From Tannerella sp. (GTDB lineage Bacteria > Bacteroidota > Bacteroidia > Bacteroidales > Tannerellaceae): a DNA stretch of 8,131 nt. The notes below the pieces were generated by a model. The model saw nothing but the letters and a program-made list of their open reading frames with translations. It was not told the origin of the DNA and did no database searches. This document shows, one piece after another, positions 7,476 through 8,131 of this stretch; within the stretch, counting starts at the first letter, position 1, and each line of letters starts with the position of its first letter. Made by a program: the position numbers and the translations under genes. The DNA lies in the NCBI GenBank assembly GCA_031282485.1, contig JAITDQ010000326.1, forward strand, positions 1-8,131, in the 5' to 3' direction.

Positions 7476-7507
7476 AAAAAAAAATCCTGCCTTGTTCGGA
7501 CAGGATT
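7476..7507 (-). terminator. Intrinsic terminator of the aromatic attenuator
   Basis: On the minus strand AATCCTG (7507-7501) pairs perfectly with CAGGATT (7489-7483). Inside it CC (7499-7498) pairs with GG (7491-7490) beside a single bulged T, closing a GAACAA loop. The stem runs straight into a T tract (7484-7476). This is a rho-independent terminator, but it stands in front of the DAHP synthase gene, 23 bases before its ATG, and not behind any gene, as expected for attenuation. Confidence 0.85.
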
Positions 7508-7555
7508 CTGTTGTTATTAAAATCTTTTTTGTGTTTTATTATACAAAATCCTGTC
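7499..7555 (-). promoter_or_regulatory. Antiterminator pairing competing with the terminator
   Basis: The minus-strand segment 7555-7543 (GACAGGATTTTGT) can pair with 7511-7499 (ACAGAATCCTGTC) over 13 consecutive base pairs, one of them G-U. The second segment contains the 5' arm of the terminator, so the two structures exclude each other. The 13-bp pairing is longer than the terminator stem (7 bp plus 2 bp across a bulge), so it should win when its first segment is free. That segment lies in the last five codons of the leader peptide, where a ribosome reaching the stop would cover it. Confidence 0.8.
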
Positions 7556-7613
7556 TTACTTTGTACCAAAAGTAAAAGTAAAAAAAGAAGTATGTAAAAT
7601 AAAAACGGTTCAT
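7539..7613 (-). CDS. Aromatic-rich leader peptide controlling DAHP synthase/tyrA
   Basis: A 24-codon frame with ATG at 7613-7611 and TAA at 7541-7539. Residues 4-17 read FYFTYFFFYFYFWY: 13 of 14 are aromatic. Over the whole peptide there are 8 Phe, 5 Tyr and 1 Trp; the end reads KVRQDFV. The inferred role is that of leader peptides in enterobacterial trp and phe operons: when charged tRNA-Phe or tRNA-Tyr is scarce the ribosome stalls in the aromatic run, leaving 7543-7555 free to form the antiterminator; when aromatic amino acids are plentiful the ribosome reaches the stop, masks that segment, and the terminator forms. A second hairpin (7554-7577, 7 bp plus 2 flanking pairs, loop TGGTAC) overlaps the end of the aromatic codons and could serve as the 1:2 or pause hairpin. 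The mix of Phe and Tyr codons fits the downstream genes, whose products lead to both amino acids. It is too short for standard gene callers. Confidence 0.85.
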   Translation of the reverse strand: MNRFYFTYFFFYFYFWYKVRQDFV

Positions 7614-7642
7614 TTGAATTTGTCTTGTTTTAAATTCGGTCG

Positions 7643-7672
7643 CAAAATTAATTGTTTTTTTTATAAAACAAA
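7643..7672 (-). promoter_or_regulatory. Promoter of the leader peptide and aromatic operon
   Basis: On the minus strand TTTG (7672-7669), an 18-base spacer and TAATTTTG (7650-7643) fit the Bacteroidota promoter; the -7 element is exact and the spacing is at the short end. Transcription would start near 7637, giving roughly 25 untranslated bases before the leader ATG at 7613. Its position just ahead of the leader peptide supports both calls. Confidence 0.7.
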
Positions 7673-7739
7673 CGATATTCCGGGTTTTTCATCAATTTTC
7701 TTTGTTTTTGTTATGATTTTGAATGTATTTATGCCTTTT

Positions 7740-8131
7740 TTATTCGTACAGTCTCAGTACTTTTTCTTTTAATTTGCTGAAGAATTTTATTCTCTCTTTT
7801 TCCGGTGCGCCGTTCATATAGAGCGATTTGCTCATTTGATCTTTGAGCCAGGTTTCGGTTTCTTTGCAGAGGGCGGTATTGGCGGAATGAATGCTGCTGA
7901 TAAAAAAAAGCATAAACGACACTGTTTTAGTGTCGTTTTGTCTGGTTAGCATTAAATCGTTTGGCAGGTCTACAGAGCTTAAATACAAATTGAAAGGAAT
8001 CTCTTTCTTATCCCATTTCTGGTAGCTGCTTTCGATGCATTTCCTGATATATTCTATCAGGTCCAGCGTTTGATTGCACAATAAAGTCAACGTTACTTTA
8101 TCTGTGAACTGTTCTAAATCACGGTAATAAT
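7740..8131 (-). CDS. Unrecognised protein, 3' part of a gene that starts outside the window
   Basis: The minus-strand frame is open from the right window edge to the TAA at 7740-7742, giving at least 129 residues. The in-frame TTG at 8090-8088 is not a convincing start, because the frame continues upstream (YYRDLEQFTDKVT) to the edge without a stop; the gene is therefore partial at its 5' end. I do not recognise a family. The visible part has no signal peptide or catalytic motif. It has a mildly hydrophobic stretch (VSFMLFFISSIHSANTALC), too short and mixed to be a sure membrane segment, and a Lys/Glu-rich C-terminal helix ending KLKEKVLRLYE. It runs in the same direction as the aromatic operon, but a separate promoter and an internal terminator lie between them. 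The coding region contains a perfect hairpin at 7914-7938. Confidence 0.65.
   Translation of the reverse strand, partial: YYRDLEQFTDKVTLTLLCNQTLDLIEYIRKCIESSYQKWDKKEIPFNLYLSSVDLPNDLMLTRQNDTKTVSFMLFFISSIHSANTALCKETETWLKDQMSKSLYMNGAPEKERIKFFSKLKEKVLRLYE
7914..7938. repeat. Perfect 10-bp intragenic hairpin
   Basis: AAACGACACT (7914-7923) and AGTGTCGTTT (7929-7938) are exact inverse complements around a five-base loop. On the coding (minus) strand the stem is followed, after four bases, by eight T residues (7902-7909), so it resembles a terminator placed inside the reading frame. On the plus strand only a short T run follows. Confidence 0.8.

Noticed and set aside
6998..7477. Plus-strand frames opposite the aromatic genes, the longest 159 codons
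   Set aside because: They lie wholly antisense to well-supported genes, match no family and have no promoter; they come from the codon bias of the opposite strand.
7554..7604. The T-rich minus-strand stretch as mere low-complexity sequence giving Phe and Tyr codons by chance
   Set aside because: Composition alone could give Phe codons, but not also a promoter, an in-frame start and stop, a 13-bp antiterminator match and a terminator in the correct order before an aromatic biosynthesis gene.
8088..8090. TTG as the start codon of the right-end gene
   Set aside because: The frame stays open from there to the window edge, so the true start is more likely outside the window.

Overview
The window looks like chromosomal DNA from a member of the Bacteroidota, most likely Bacteroidales. 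The evidence is the repeated occurrence of the Bacteroidota promoter signature (TTTG, about 18-20 bases, TAnnTTTG), A-rich leaders without Shine-Dalgarno motifs in front of genes, and families typical of the group: DUF4834, a duplicated DUF1599 protein, a long DoxX protein of the BT_3928 type, and a DAHP synthase with a C-terminal chorismate mutase. No mobile elements, CRISPR arrays, tRNA or rRNA genes were seen.

Layout. Positions 1-414 carry no confidently called gene. They hold a cluster of alternating purine-pyrimidine tracts, including a perfect (GT)22 microsatellite, a rightward terminator-like hairpin, a probable leftward promoter, two palindromes and a weak rightward promoter. At 415-1470 lies an exported M23 peptidase with a C-terminal LysM domain. 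A strong promoter inside its 3' end starts a tight rightward run (1506-5189): DUF1599 protein, DoxX-family membrane protein, triosephosphate isomerase (tpiA), SPOR-domain protein and GTP cyclohydrolase I (folE), with gaps of 1-4 bases or an overlap. folE meets a small leftward membrane protein gene (DUF4834) tail to tail, the two stop codons sharing TTAA.

From 5608 to 7452, leftward, is an aromatic amino acid pair: bifunctional DAHP synthase/chorismate mutase followed 3 bases later by prephenate dehydrogenase. Together they cover entry into the shikimate pathway, chorismate to prephenate, and commitment to tyrosine. In front of the pair (7476-7672, minus strand) is what appears to be a complete ribosome-mediated attenuator: a promoter, an unannotated 24-residue leader peptide with 13 aromatic residues in a 14-residue stretch (Phe/Tyr rich, one Trp), a 13-bp antiterminator pairing that begins in the last codons of the leader, and an intrinsic terminator just ahead of the DAHP synthase start. 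This is the most interesting element of the window.

The right end (7740-8131, minus strand) is the 3' part of an unrecognised gene whose start lies outside the window. It contains a perfect 10-bp intragenic hairpin.
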